From contig DOUO01000053.1 of the NCBI GenBank assembly GCA_003520555.1, positions 1 to 23,337 on the forward strand: a stretch of 23,337 nucleotides of DNA. The letters run 5' to 3'. Of this stretch, positions 1 to 7,456 are shown in pieces. The translations under genes and the position numbers were made by a program. Positions within the stretch are counted from its first letter, which is position 1; each line of letters opens with the position of its first letter. The stretch comes from Oscillospiraceae bacterium. Lineage in GTDB: Bacteria; Bacillota; Clostridia; Oscillospirales; Acutalibacteraceae. The notes beneath the pieces are model-generated. The model was not told where the DNA came from. It saw nothing but the letters and a program-made list of their open reading frames with translations, and made no database searches.

Positions 1-206
1 AGCTTTTGCGAAATCCGCCTGCCTTCGGCTTCAAGCACCTGCTCGATTTGCGAAGGATTGGGATTATTATTCATTATTCTTTCTTCGTTCAGCTCAATTA
101 TCTGAAGCTTGCAAAACGCCGTCAGTCTTTTTGAATATTCGGCGATTGCGTCGGCAAAGTATTTTTCTTTTACCTTTCCGACGCAGACTATATTAATTTT
201 CAGCAT
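1..206 (-). CDS. rlmH: RlmH, 23S rRNA (pseudouridine-1915-N3)-methyltransferase, C-terminus outside window
   Basis: Partial gene; only the first 68 codons are in the window. The start reads MLKINIVCVGKVKEKYF, which matches the beta1 and helix start of the RlmH SPOUT methyltransferase family, followed by a typical EYSKRL segment around residues 23-28. The enzyme methylates N3 of pseudouridine 1915 in helix 69 of 23S rRNA on assembled ribosomes, using S-adenosylmethionine. The ATG (206-204) shares one base with the TAA stop of walJ (TAATG), so the two genes are translationally coupled and co-transcribed. rlmH is commonly found near walJ and htrA in Firmicutes, which supports the call. The catalytic and SAM-binding C-terminal half cannot be seen. 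Confidence 0.9.
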   Translation of the reverse strand, partial: MLKINIVCVGKVKEKYFADAIAEYSKRLTAFCKLQIIELNEERIMNNNPNPSQIEQVLEAEGRRISQK

Positions 207-994
207 TAAAAAATCACACTCTTCACTGTCGGATTTCCGGGCGCGACGTCAAGGGTAAAATCAGTATTCAGCTTCATTCCCGCGCGCGTAAGCTCCGCCG
301 CCGAGGTTCTTAAGGCGATTTCGGGCGTGTTGTTTTGCTCGCTTAAATGCCCGAGCATCAGGCGCAGCGTTCCGCTTCTTACCAGTTCGCAAAGCTCTGA
401 GGCGCACGCTTCGTTTGAAAGATGTCCCCTGTCGGAAAGTATGCGTTTTTTCAGCACATACGGATAGGGCCCTGTTTTAAGCATTTCAACGTCGTGATTT
501 GATTCAATCACGGCAAAATCGCTGTTTGCCGCGGCTTTCCTTACGCCGGGCGTCATATATCCCATATCTGTGGCGACAAGCGCGCGCTTGCCGTCGGGAG
601 AAATTACCCTGTAGCAGCAGCTTTCCGCGGCGTCGTGAGGGGTATTTATTCTTTCTACAAGCATGTTTCCGATTGCCGCTTCGTCCTCAATTATATGCAA
701 ATCCGCGCCGGGCTCAAGCTTTGCGCTGTTTATCAGCGCGTTCATTGTACCGCGGCTTGCGTAAACCGGCAGGTTGTATTTTTTCACGAGCACCCTCAGC
801 GCCGAGCAGTGGTCAATATGCTCATGAGTTATAAAAACCGCGCCCACGCTGAGCATTGAAACGCCGTTGGCTTCCATCGCGAGTTCAATTTGTTTGCAGC
901 TGCGGCCCGCGTCAATAAGCACGCCTTCGCCCGCGCTGCCGATAAAATAGCTGTTTCCTTTACTTCCGCTGAACAGCGGCACTGCCTTAGCCAA
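206..994 (-). CDS. walJ: WalJ/YycJ-family metallo-beta-lactamase-fold hydrolase
   Basis: A 262-residue metallo-beta-lactamase-fold protein. The N-terminus has the LFSGSKGNS motif seen in WalJ/YycJ proteins and the metal site T-H57-E-H59-I-D61-H62. Further metal ligands are probably the Asp of ATDMG and the His of GHLSEQN near the C-terminus. WalJ homologues sit in the WalRK cell-wall regulon locus of Firmicutes and are described as likely nucleases linking cell division and DNA integrity; that role is known for the family, not visible here. The start is TTG (994-992), behind GGGGTGA five bases upstream. The gene has its own sigma-A promoter and is separated from murA by a terminator hairpin. 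It overlaps rlmH by one base. Length is normal for the family. Confidence 0.88.
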   Translation of the reverse strand: MAKAVPLFSGSKGNSYFIGSAGEGVLIDAGRSCKQIELAMEANGVSMLSVGAVFITHEHIDHCSALRVLVKKYNLPVYASRGTMNALINSAKLEPGADLHIIEDEAAIGNMLVERINTPHDAAESCCYRVISPDGKRALVATDMGYMTPGVRKAAANSDFAVIESNHDVEMLKTGPYPYVLKKRILSDRGHLSNEACASELCELVRSGTLRLMLGHLSEQNNTPEIALRTSAAELTRAGMKLNTDFTLDVAPGNPTVKSVIF

Positions 995-1021
995 TTAATC
1001 ACCCCATCCTTATACGAATGT

Positions 1022-1050
1022 ATAATACCACATTTTCACGGGTTTTACAA
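1022..1050 (-). promoter_or_regulatory. Sigma-A promoter of walJ-rlmH
   Basis: On the minus strand, -35 TTGTAA (1050-1045), a 17-base spacer and -10 TATTAT (1027-1022). It lies just after the murA terminator and about 30 bases before the walJ start, so walJ-rlmH can be transcribed independently of murA. Confidence 0.6.
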
Positions 1051-1052
1051 GA

Positions 1053-1081
1053 CAAAAAGGACAGCCGTTATGACTGTCCTT
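1053..1081 (-). terminator. Rho-independent terminator of murA
   Basis: Perfect 8-bp stem AAGGACAG/CTGTCCTT (1057-1064 with 1074-1081) with a 9-base loop. On the minus strand it is followed by TTTTT (1058-1054). It starts 18 bases after the murA stop. Confidence 0.75.
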
Positions 1082-1098
1082 AAAATTCAAAATTTAAA

Positions 1099-2394
1099 TT
1101 ATGCTCTGAGTTCTTCCTGAATATCTCCGGTGTAGTAAACCTTTTTGATATCCGCTCCGAGTGACCTGAACTTTTCAACCACGTCCTCGTAGCCTCTTTC
1201 AATGAACTGGATACTTGAAATTTCGGTTGTGCCCTTGATTTCAAGAGCCGCGATAATCATAGCCGCGCCCGCGCGAAGGTCGGTTGCTTTGACGGGAGCC
1301 GCGGTAAGCGGTGTGCCGCCCTCGATAATCGCAAGTCTGCCCTCAACCGAAATATGAGCGCCCATTCTGATGAGCTCGCTGATATACTGGTAACGGTTAT
1401 CCCAAACATTTTCATTAACAATGCTTGTACCCGGAACGCTCATAAGCAACGCGGTAAACTGAGGCTGACAGTCGGTCGGAAAACCGGGGTGAGGCATAGT
1501 CTTGATGTTACAGCGCTTAAGCGGCTTAACCGTAGCGTCAATTGTCAGAGCCTCGTCGTATTCCGTAATCTTAGCGCCCATTTCACGGAACTTGGCGGAA
1601 ATTGATTCAAGGTGCTTGGGCGTAATATTTTTAATGGTAATACATCCGCGTGTCGCGGCTGCCGCGCACATATATGTTCCCGCTTCAATTTGGTCGGGAA
1701 TAATTGAATATGTTACGCCGTGCATGTAAGACACGCCTCTGATTTTAATTACGTCTGTACCCGCGCCGCGGATATCCGCGCCCATTGAGTTGAGGAAGTT
1801 TGCAAGGTCAACAATATGGGGTTCCTTGGCGGCGTTTTCAATAATGGTTAAGCCCTTGGCTCTGCAAGCCGCAAGCATGATGTTCATGGTAGCGCCGACG
1901 GAAACAACGTCCAGGTAAATATGGCTTCCCTCAAGCTCTTCGTCACAGGTAGCTTCAATAATCGCGCCGTCAACAAGACGGGTTTCGGCTCCCAGAGCCT
2001 CAAAGCCCTTCAAGTGCTGGTCAATGGGACGAACGCCGAAGTTACAGCCGCCCGGAAGCGCAACCTTCGCGTTGCCGTATTTGCCGAGCAAAGCGCCCAA
2101 AAGATAGTAGGAAGCGCGCATACCGCGAACAAGCTCTGTAACCGCCGAGCAGGTTCTGATGTGGGTGGGATCGATATACAACGCGCTTTTGTTGATTTTT
2201 CTGACCTTCGCGCCCATCTGCTCCAAAATCTTGCTGATAAGTGTTACGTCGCTGATGTTCGGTATATTTTCAATCTGGCAGGGTTCGTCGCAGAGAATAA
2301 CGGCGGGAATAATTGCCACAGCCGCGTTTTTCGCGCCGCTGATATTTACCTCGCCAAACAGGGGCTTGCCGCCCGTTACTACAAATTTTTCCAA
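1099..2394 (-). CDS. murA: MurA, UDP-N-acetylglucosamine 1-carboxyvinyltransferase
   Basis: Catalyses the first committed step of peptidoglycan synthesis in the cytoplasm: enolpyruvyl transfer from phosphoenolpyruvate to UDP-GlcNAc. The N-terminus (EKFVVTGGKPLFGEVNISG then AKNA) is the family signature, with the substrate-binding Lys of SGAKNA. The PEP-reactive cysteine, the site attacked by fosfomycin, is C117 in PGGCNFGVRP. RAGAAMIIAAL and GYEDVVEKFRSLGA near the C-terminus are also typical. The open frame reaches upstream to 2484, but the family begins at EKFVV. I chose the TTG at 2394-2392, which has GGAG ten bases upstream and gives 431 residues, a normal length. A promoter with an internal palindrome lies about 170 bases upstream, and a terminator follows the stop. 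Clostridia often carry two MurA paralogues; this window shows only one. Confidence 0.95.
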   Translation of the reverse strand: MEKFVVTGGKPLFGEVNISGAKNAAVAIIPAVILCDEPCQIENIPNISDVTLISKILEQMGAKVRKINKSALYIDPTHIRTCSAVTELVRGMRASYYLLGALLGKYGNAKVALPGGCNFGVRPIDQHLKGFEALGAETRLVDGAIIEATCDEELEGSHIYLDVVSVGATMNIMLAACRAKGLTIIENAAKEPHIVDLANFLNSMGADIRGAGTDVIKIRGVSYMHGVTYSIIPDQIEAGTYMCAAAATRGCITIKNITPKHLESISAKFREMGAKITEYDEALTIDATVKPLKRCNIKTMPHPGFPTDCQPQFTALLMSVPGTSIVNENVWDNRYQYISELIRMGAHISVEGRLAIIEGGTPLTAAPVKATDLRAGAAMIIAALEIKGTTEISSIQFIERGYEDVVEKFRSLGADIKKVYYTGDIQEELRA

Positions 2395-2465
2395 TTTGTA
2401 TACACTCCAATACGCATTGATTATTTTTACGCATACATTTATGGGACATGCAACATACAATTGAA

Positions 2466-2484
2466 TTGCCGCAAATTGCGGCAA
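2466..2484. repeat. Perfect 19-bp inverted repeat in the murA leader
   Basis: TTGCCGCAA, one central base, TTGCGGCAA. It lies in the putative 5' untranslated region of murA, about 75 bases before the TTG start. As RNA it would form a 7-bp stem with a 5-base loop; as DNA it could be a dimeric repressor site. Confidence 0.55.
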
Positions 2485-2517
2485 ACCACAAAATATATTA
2501 CATTTTTATTAAAACAC

Positions 2518-2532
2518 ACTACAGATTGTGGT
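2518..2532. promoter_or_regulatory. Second, imperfect copy of the murA palindrome half-sites
   Basis: ACTACAGATTGTGGT has the same half-site (ACTACA) and near-complement (TGTGGT) as the palindrome inside the murA promoter, with one mismatch and a 3-base centre. It lies about 40 bases downstream of the -10 box and could be a second operator. Confidence 0.3.
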
Positions 2533-2567
2533 TACGTCTGTGTAACGCTACAATTCTTCTATAGAAA

Positions 2568-2596
2568 ATGATACTACAATCTTGTAGTAAAGTCAA
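2568..2596 (-). promoter_or_regulatory. murA promoter with an 18-bp palindromic operator in its spacer
   Basis: On the minus strand, -35 TTGACT (2596-2591), 17-base spacer, -10 TATCAT (2573-2568). The spacer is occupied by the perfect palindrome TACTACAA-TC-TTGTAGTA (2572-2589), which also touches the -10 box. A palindrome in this position is the classic layout for a repressor operator. The TACA...TGTA core recalls BlaI/MecI/CopY-family operators, but those have a shorter centre, so the regulator is unknown. Confidence 0.6.
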
Positions 2597-2844
2597 CGCA
2601 ATATTAAAATTGTAACCGAATTTTGGCAAAACTGTACTCAAATAATTAAAAACCTGTTACATTTATTTTTAATATTAACAATGGCTGTAAATCTTTGTTA
2701 TTTTTTCCCAAAAAGAAATAAAAAACACTCATTTTTCCGTTCGAGAAATATTCGAAAGTTAACAAAATCTTAATAATCCGCATAAAATCTGAGGTTTTCG
2801 GGAATACTGACGAACGAAAAACCTCAAACAGCATATCAAAGCAC
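2597..2844. other. AT-rich intergenic stretch, no gene seen
   Basis: Between the murA promoter and the htrA terminator hairpin. It is AT-rich. The only open frame (62 codons, minus strand, 2646-2834) has no ribosome site and a low-complexity translation, so I do not call it. Confidence 0.5.
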
Positions 2845-2867
2845 GAGGAGGCGTTTAAAGCCTCCTC
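2845..2867 (-). terminator. Hairpin after htrA, probable terminator
   Basis: Perfect 8-bp stem GAGGAGGC/GCCTCCTC with a 7-base loop, 74 bases after the htrA stop. On the minus strand the following bases (GTGCTTTGAT) are only weakly T-rich, so termination may be inefficient. Confidence 0.45.
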
Positions 2868-2940
2868 AACCTGACGGGCAGGATTAAAAATTTTAAGCGA
2901 ATTTGTTAACCCGACCTTATTATTTGATTTTTAACGCGGC

Positions 2941-4665
2941 TTATTTATCCGCCTGCAAAGTAATTTCTACCTCGCGTTCATTTTTTTCTTCGGTGTTGTA
3001 AACCTTGATTTTTACCTTGTCGCCGTCCTTGTAATTTTCAAGTATATTATAAATTTCGGCGAAGCTTGAAATGCTTTTATCCTCAAAGGCGGTAATAATT
3101 TCGCCCTTCTTAACTCCGGCTTTCGCGCAGGGTCCGTCGGGCGTAACGGTGTCTGCCATAATTCCGGCAGGAACACCGTACTGAGCCGCCTCGGCTGAAG
3201 ATACGGCATAGCCGCTTATGCCGATTTTAACTCTGCCCTCAATGTAGCCGTTTTTAATTAAATTGTCAACAATTGTTTTCGCTGTGGCCGAAGGTATGCA
3301 GAACGCCATGCCTTCGTATTTTTCATCAACGATTTTCGCGGAGGCAATGCCTATAACCTGACCGTAGACGTTAACGGCGGGACCGCCGGAGTTTCCGGGA
3401 TTGATTGCCGCGTCGGTCTGGATAAATTTCACGATGCTTTTTGATGAAGCGTCACGGTTGAGCGCCGAGACAATGCCCTTTGTGAGGGTGTTTTTGAACT
3501 CAATGCCGCCGGGATTGCCTACGATAAAAATGCTTTCGCCTACCTTTAAGGTTTCGGAGTCGCCGAACTGAGCCGCCTTAAGATTGCTTGCTCCGTCAAG
3601 CTTTAAAACCGCAAGGTCTGTGCGCGTATCAAAGCCCACAACGCCTGCCTTATAGCTTTTTCCCGCGGAATCAATTACCTTGATGGAATACATTGTTTTG
3701 CTGTTGCCGATAACGTGAGCGTTTGTCACAATAAAACCGTCCGCGGAGATAATTGTGCCGCTGCCCTGAGAAACCGCCTTTGTTTCATCATCGAGGAAAC
3801 ATTCAATGCCGACTACGGATTCGGAAACCTGAGCGTAGGCGTATTCGGAATTATACTTGCTGCTGTCCTTGTCGGAGGGCAGGGGCGAAAGCGAAAGACC
3901 TTTATAATTTTTGTCGGTTTTATCGCTGTAATCGGACTCCTTATGCTCGCTTTGGGGAGTTGTTTCCGACTGCGGTATTGTGTAGTCAAAGCCGTTCGGA
4001 AGCGAAAAGTCAATTGTGCTGTTTCTGTTTCCGCTTCTTGTACCGGCGTCGCCGCCTCTGCTGAACATAAAGAATATGATGCCGCCGATGCTTGCCGCAA
4101 GCAAAACGCTGAGCGTAATAATTACGAACACCAGACCTTTATTGGTCTTGTTCTTCGGCGCGGGGGCTTGCTGCGCTCCGCCGTACATATTATTAGACAG
4201 CTCGTTTTGCTGCCGATATCCGTAGCCCTGAGAAGGAGACTGTGGCGGATACGGCGGACGGTTGTTGAAATCAGCGTTGGGATTTTGGTACGGCGGATAA
4301 CCGTTATTCGGCGCTTGATTGGGCTGATACTGCCTGTCAATAAAGCGGTTGCCGGAATAAGTAGCGGTGTGCTCAATGGGATTAAAGCCCTGATTTGAGC
4401 CGCTCTGCTGAGGCTGAGCCTGCTGAGGCTGCCACTGCTGCGCCTGCCACTGCTGAGGCTGAGGCGCGGCCTGAGTACGGTCTGCCTCGGGCTGAACGGG
4501 ATTTACCGGTTCAAAATTTGCCGGTTCGGGATTATGCATAAGCGGTTTTTCCGGCTGAAATCCGGCAGCGGGATTTTGCTCCGGAGAAACGACAGGTTCT
4601 TCCTTTTCATTAAAAGGGCGCCTGGGCTGTGCGTTGGTAAAATCGTTTTCAAATTGATTATCCAT
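2941..4665 (-). CDS. htrA: HtrA/DegP-like membrane-anchored serine protease with PDZ domain
   Basis: A 574-residue S1C-family quality-control protease. Order: a cytoplasmic N-terminal tail of about 175 residues rich in Pro, Gln and Asn, one transmembrane helix (about 178-201, GLVFVIITLSVLLAASIGG), an acidic Ser/Lys-rich linker, a trypsin-like domain and one C-terminal PDZ domain (about 475-570). The catalytic triad is visible: H317 (TNAHVIG), D350 (TDLAVLK) and S426 (GNSGGP). The active domain faces outside, where such enzymes degrade or refold misfolded exported proteins. The start ATG has AGGAG six bases upstream. It is the first gene of the htrA-murA-walJ-rlmH group and divergent from fba. 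The low-complexity tail is longer than in Bacillus HtrA and contains tandem QPQQWQ-like units. Confidence 0.93.
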   Translation of the reverse strand: MDNQFENDFTNAQPRRPFNEKEEPVVSPEQNPAAGFQPEKPLMHNPEPANFEPVNPVQPEADRTQAAPQPQQWQAQQWQPQQAQPQQSGSNQGFNPIEHTATYSGNRFIDRQYQPNQAPNNGYPPYQNPNADFNNRPPYPPQSPSQGYGYRQQNELSNNMYGGAQQAPAPKNKTNKGLVFVIITLSVLLAASIGGIIFFMFSRGGDAGTRSGNRNSTIDFSLPNGFDYTIPQSETTPQSEHKESDYSDKTDKNYKGLSLSPLPSDKDSSKYNSEYAYAQVSESVVGIECFLDDETKAVSQGSGTIISADGFIVTNAHVIGNSKTMYSIKVIDSAGKSYKAGVVGFDTRTDLAVLKLDGASNLKAAQFGDSETLKVGESIFIVGNPGGIEFKNTLTKGIVSALNRDASSKSIVKFIQTDAAINPGNSGGPAVNVYGQVIGIASAKIVDEKYEGMAFCIPSATAKTIVDNLIKNGYIEGRVKIGISGYAVSSAEAAQYGVPAGIMADTVTPDGPCAKAGVKKGEIITAFEDKSISSFAEIYNILENYKDGDKVKIKVYNTEEKNEREVEITLQADK

Positions 4666-4720
4666 TCTATACTCCTGAATTCACGGCAGGGCGTACCCGC
4701 CGATTATTTTTGACATTCAT

Positions 4721-4749
4721 AGTATACACCCAAAATCAAATAAAAGCAA
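4721..4749 (-). promoter_or_regulatory. Candidate sigma-A promoter of htrA
   Basis: Minus strand: -35 TTGCTT (4749-4744), 17-base spacer, -10 TATACT (4726-4721), about 55 bases upstream of the htrA start. The -10 is good and the -35 weak. Confidence 0.45.
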
Positions 4750-4821
4750 CCGAGTTATAAGTAAACTGTGTGAAAGTTATCTGAATTTTTTATAAAAAAA
4801 CCGTTTTTTTCCTCAAAGTAC

Positions 4822-4850
4822 TTTATATTTTTTCGCGTTTATGTTAAAAT
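4822..4850 (+). promoter_or_regulatory. Candidate promoter of fba
   Basis: -35 TTTATA (4822-4827), 17-base spacer, -10 TAAAAT (4845-4850), followed by an AT-rich ATATATAA tract that offers alternative -10 boxes. The region is AT-rich, so the exact choice is uncertain. Confidence 0.35.
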
Positions 4851-4911
4851 ATATATAACTTAGCAAAGAAAGACGTTTCTATGCTGAAATTTATGTAAAA
4901 GGAAGATGATT

Positions 4912-5778
4912 ATGCCATTAGTTAACGCAAAAGAAATGCTTACAAAGGCAAAGGCAGGCCACTACGCTGTAGGCCAGTTCAACATCAACAATCTTGAGTG
5001 GACAAAGTCCATTCTTCTCACGGCTCAGGAGCTTAATTCTCCCGTTATCCTCGGTGTTTCCGAAGGCGCGGGAAAATATATGTGCGGCTATAAAACAGTA
5101 GTCGGCATGGTTACGGCTATGCTTGAGGATCTTAATATCACGGTTCCCGTTGCGCTCCACCTTGACCACGGTACATACGAAGGCGCAAAGGCATGCATTG
5201 AGGCAGGCTTCAGCTCAATCATGTTTGACGGCTCACATTATCCCATTGACGAAAACGTTGCCAAGACAAAGGAACTTGTCGCTACCTGCAACGAGCTCGG
5301 CCTTTCAATTGAGGCTGAGGTTGGTTCAATCGGCGGCGAGGAAGACGGCGTAATCGGCGCGGGCGAATGTGCCGATCCTCAGGAATGTAAAATGGTTGCG
5401 GACCTCGGCGTAACAATGCTTGCTGCCGGTATCGGCAATATCCACGGCAAGTATCCCGAAAACTGGGCAGGCCTCAGCTTTGAAACTCTTGACGCGATTC
5501 AGCAGCTTACAGGCGACATGCCTTTGGTACTTCACGGCGGCACAGGTATTCCTGCCGACATGATTAAAAAGGCTATTGAGCTCGGCGTTTCAAAGATTAA
5601 CGTTAACACCGAATGTCAGCTGGCGTTCGCCGCCGCTACAAGAGAGTATATTGAAGCAGGCAAGGACCTTCAGGGCAAGGGCTTTGACCCCAGAAAGCTT
5701 CTGGCTCCCGGCGCTCAGGCAATTAAGGACACCGTTAAGGAGAAAATGGAGCTCTTCGGTTCGGTAGGCAAGGCTTAA
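4912..5778 (+). CDS. fba: Class II fructose-1,6-bisphosphate aldolase
   Basis: A 288-residue zinc-dependent aldolase that interconverts fructose 1,6-bisphosphate with glyceraldehyde 3-phosphate and dihydroxyacetone phosphate in glycolysis. The N-terminus (MPLVNAKEMLTKA, then GQFNINNLEW) and the HLDHG motif with catalytic D85 and zinc ligand H86 are diagnostic. Further signatures are EAEVGSIGGEEDG, NIHGKYP and LHGGTGI. Two in-frame ATGs occur; the second (4912) lies eight bases after AAGGA and fits the family start, whereas the first (4906) is too close to it. The gene is monocistronic, with a strong terminator downstream. Codon use is that of a highly expressed gene. The tagatose-bisphosphate aldolase subfamily is a less likely alternative. 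Confidence 0.95.
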   Translation: MPLVNAKEMLTKAKAGHYAVGQFNINNLEWTKSILLTAQELNSPVILGVSEGAGKYMCGYKTVVGMVTAMLEDLNITVPVALHLDHGTYEGAKACIEAGFSSIMFDGSHYPIDENVAKTKELVATCNELGLSIEAEVGSIGGEEDGVIGAGECADPQECKMVADLGVTMLAAGIGNIHGKYPENWAGLSFETLDAIQQLTGDMPLVLHGGTGIPADMIKKAIELGVSKINVNTECQLAFAAATREYIEAGKDLQGKGFDPRKLLAPGAQAIKDTVKEKMELFGSVGKA

Positions 5779-5801
5779 TTTTTTATCATAGCTTAATACT
5801 C

Positions 5802-5832
5802 AGGGGACAGATAAAACGTCTGTCCCCTTTTT
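5802..5832 (+). terminator. Rho-independent terminator of fba
   Basis: Perfect 10-bp stem AGGGGACAGA/TCTGTCCCCT (5802-5811 with 5819-5828), 7-base loop, then TTTTT ending at 5832. Confidence 0.88.
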
Positions 5833-5857
5833 GTATTCCGGATATCCTTACCGATTA

Positions 5858-5902
5858 TTTTTACCAAACGGAAAACACTTATCGGCACGGGTTCGGTAAA
5901 AA
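5858..5902. other. Long-loop hairpin at the end of the phage-derived operon
   Basis: TTTTTACCAAAC (5858-5869) pairs with GTTCGGTAAAAA (5891-5902) over 12 bp with one G-U pair and a 21-base loop. It lies 15 bases after the gpI stop. There is no T-run after it on the minus strand, so it may be a processing or weak termination structure rather than a standard terminator. Confidence 0.3.
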
Positions 5903-5916
5903 CGATTGCTGTTGTT

Positions 5917-6399
5917 TTACTCCTCGGTGTTATAACGTATAACCGCCTGGCAGTTTGCCTGATAATAAGCGTTTACGCGAGTTTTGAGCGTATTTTTCAT
6001 TCCGCTGTCAAGCTCGTCATGCACGTAAAGAGCAACCTTGTAGTGCGAAAACGCTTCGGTAAATTCAAAGTCGCTTACGCCGCAGCTGCGCACAAATTCC
6101 TCAAATCCCGAGGGCGTGCAGTCAAACCCGGTAACATGTTCGCTTAACAAAAGCAAATTCCGTCTTTCCTCAACCGTAAGCCCGGGCTTTTCAGCGCCCG
6201 CGAAGCTTTCACGGTTGCTTAAGCCCCAGCTTTGAGCCGTCGCGATAAAGTATTCGCGCGTCATTATGTCCAGCGCCGCAAAAAGCAGGTCAACCTCGTC
6301 TGCAAGCACTCTGAGCTCGGTGTTTATTTCCTCGCCGCCCTCAATATCATACAATCTGAGAGGATACAACTTTTCCGTCATTGACTGATAGCTATCCAT
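5917..6399 (-). CDS. Phage baseplate protein gpI/XkdU-like
   Basis: About 160 residues; the last gene of the phage-derived operon. Position directly after gpJ, its length, and segments such as LYPLRLYDIEGG near the start and a Trp-Gly-Leu stretch at about 60 fit the gpI / XkdU (DUF2313-like) baseplate wedge proteins, which clamp gpJ to the baseplate rim. The motif evidence is modest; context carries the call. Starts are ambiguous: TTG 6411, ATG 6408 and ATG 6399 share one GGAG (6415-6412 region). I give the last because the others leave almost no spacer. It overlaps the gpJ end by eight bases. In contractile phages a tail-fibre gene normally follows; here nothing follows except an intergenic hairpin. 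Confidence 0.7.
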   Translation of the reverse strand: MDSYQSMTEKLYPLRLYDIEGGEEINTELRVLADEVDLLFAALDIMTREYFIATAQSWGLSNRESFAGAEKPGLTVEERRNLLLLSEHVTGFDCTPSGFEEFVRSCGVSDFEFTEAFSHYKVALYVHDELDSGMKNTLKTRVNAYYQANCQAVIRYNTEE

Positions 6400-7456
6400 A
6401 AACAACATCAACTCCTACGTCGCCGCTGACAAGATACTGGGTGCCAAGCAGGGTGCAGTCGTCAACGCCCGCCTCAAACGTGCAGTCTGTAATACAGCCC
6501 GTGTCAATAAGGCGCTGACCTAATTCGCTGAGCCTCAGCTTGCCGCCGATCGGAACAGAGTCAATGTAACGGTTAAACGCCGTTTCGCAAATGGTTTTTA
6601 TTTCCGATTCGGAGAAGCCTGACTTGGGACGGACTTCAACATACATATTATATCTTACGGGAACGGCGTCATATACCTCGGCGTCAACGTTGACCGCGCG
6701 TTTTTCACGGACAAGCTGCTTTACCTCCGCCATAACCTCGCTGTTTACTTCACCGTTTTCTCCGCAAACATATATGTTCAGCGTTCCGGCGCCCCTTGCG
6801 TAAGTCACAACGCCCGCCTTGTAAACGCCGTCAACGCTCTCGGCAAGGCGAATATAATACTCCCTGTTCATGCTGTTGGGAACGCAGATAAAGCTGTCCT
6901 TAATTCTTTCCCTGAGCATTTCATCAGATTCCCCGTCGGTGCCGCCGATAAAAGGACTTGAGCTTGCGATCGCGCTGACCTCGGGAGGCACGCTTACGGG
7001 AGAAAAAGCGACGCCGCCCAGGATATTGCCGTCAAAGCCCGGAAGCTCGGCTTCGGCTTTCGCAACCGTCAAAAGCGTCCTTGGCTGAATAACGGCGTCC
7101 TCGGTGGTGTAAAACCTGAGCGGGTTTTTGCCGCGGGTGACAACCACGGTACCCTGCGGAATAAATATCTCATGCTGTCTTTCCTCTTCCGTGTAAAAAG
7201 TAATTCTGCCTTTTGCCTTTACAGCCTCGCGGCGCGTCAGTCCGCGCTGCAAGGCTATGTAATCCAAAAACGTTCCTTCGGCGCTTTGGGCAAACATCTG
7301 CCTTTTGAGCCATTCGAAAGTTGAGTAGGCGTTAAATATTTCACCTGCCATAATTTTCAGGCGAATGGCAATATCCGAAGCCTCGTCAAATTCAAATCCG
7401 CTTTGCGCGATATAGCTTGTTTTCATGCGGTTGTAAATATCTTCATACTTTTCCGT
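6392..7456 (-). CDS. Baseplate protein gpJ/XkdT-like, probable ACG start
   Basis: A baseplate-J family protein (P2 gpJ, Mu gp47, PBSX XkdT), the main wedge component linking the hub to the periphery. The segment EGTFLDYIALQRGLTRREA (about 65-83) and GGTDGESDEMLRERI are typical family signatures. The first ATG is at 7426, but it has no ribosome site. Ten in-frame codons upstream encode TEKYEDIYNR, which aligns with the family N-terminus (compare FEAIMERM in XkdT as I recall it). These codons follow a strong AAAGAGGTGAT site and begin with ACG (7456-7454) at normal spacing; no ATG, GTG or TTG exists before the upstream stop. I therefore infer an ACG start giving 354 residues. The alternative is coupled re-initiation at 7426 (344 residues). 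It overlaps the gp25 gene by 14 bases. Confidence 0.85.
   Translation of the reverse strand, partial: TEKYEDIYNRMKTSYIAQSGFEFDEASDIAIRLKIMAGEIFNAYSTFEWLKRQMFAQSAEGTFLDYIALQRGLTRREAVKAKGRITFYTEEERQHEIFIPQGTVVVTRGKNPLRFYTTEDAVIQPRTLLTVAKAEAELPGFDGNILGGVAFSPVSVPPEVSAIASSSPFIGGTDGESDEMLRERIKDSFICVPNSMNREYYIRLAESVDGVYKAGVVTYARGAGTLNIYVCGENGEVNSEVMAEVKQLVREKRAVNVDAEVYDAVPVRYNMYVEVRPKSGFSESEIKTICETAFNRYIDSVPIGGKLRLSELGQRLIDTGCITDCTFEAGVDDCTLLGTQYLVSGDVGVDVVYG

Noticed and set aside
1921..2571. 216-codon plus-strand open frame opposite murA
   Set aside because: It is antisense to a certain gene, has no ribosome site and its translation resembles no protein; it arises from the codon bias of murA.
2646..2834. 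62-codon minus-strand frame in the htrA-murA gap
   Set aside because: No Shine-Dalgarno sequence, AT-driven composition, and it follows a terminator-like hairpin.
3715..4398. 227-codon plus-strand open frame opposite htrA
   Set aside because: Shadow of the htrA reading frame, with an unnatural Arg- and Val-rich composition and no start signals.
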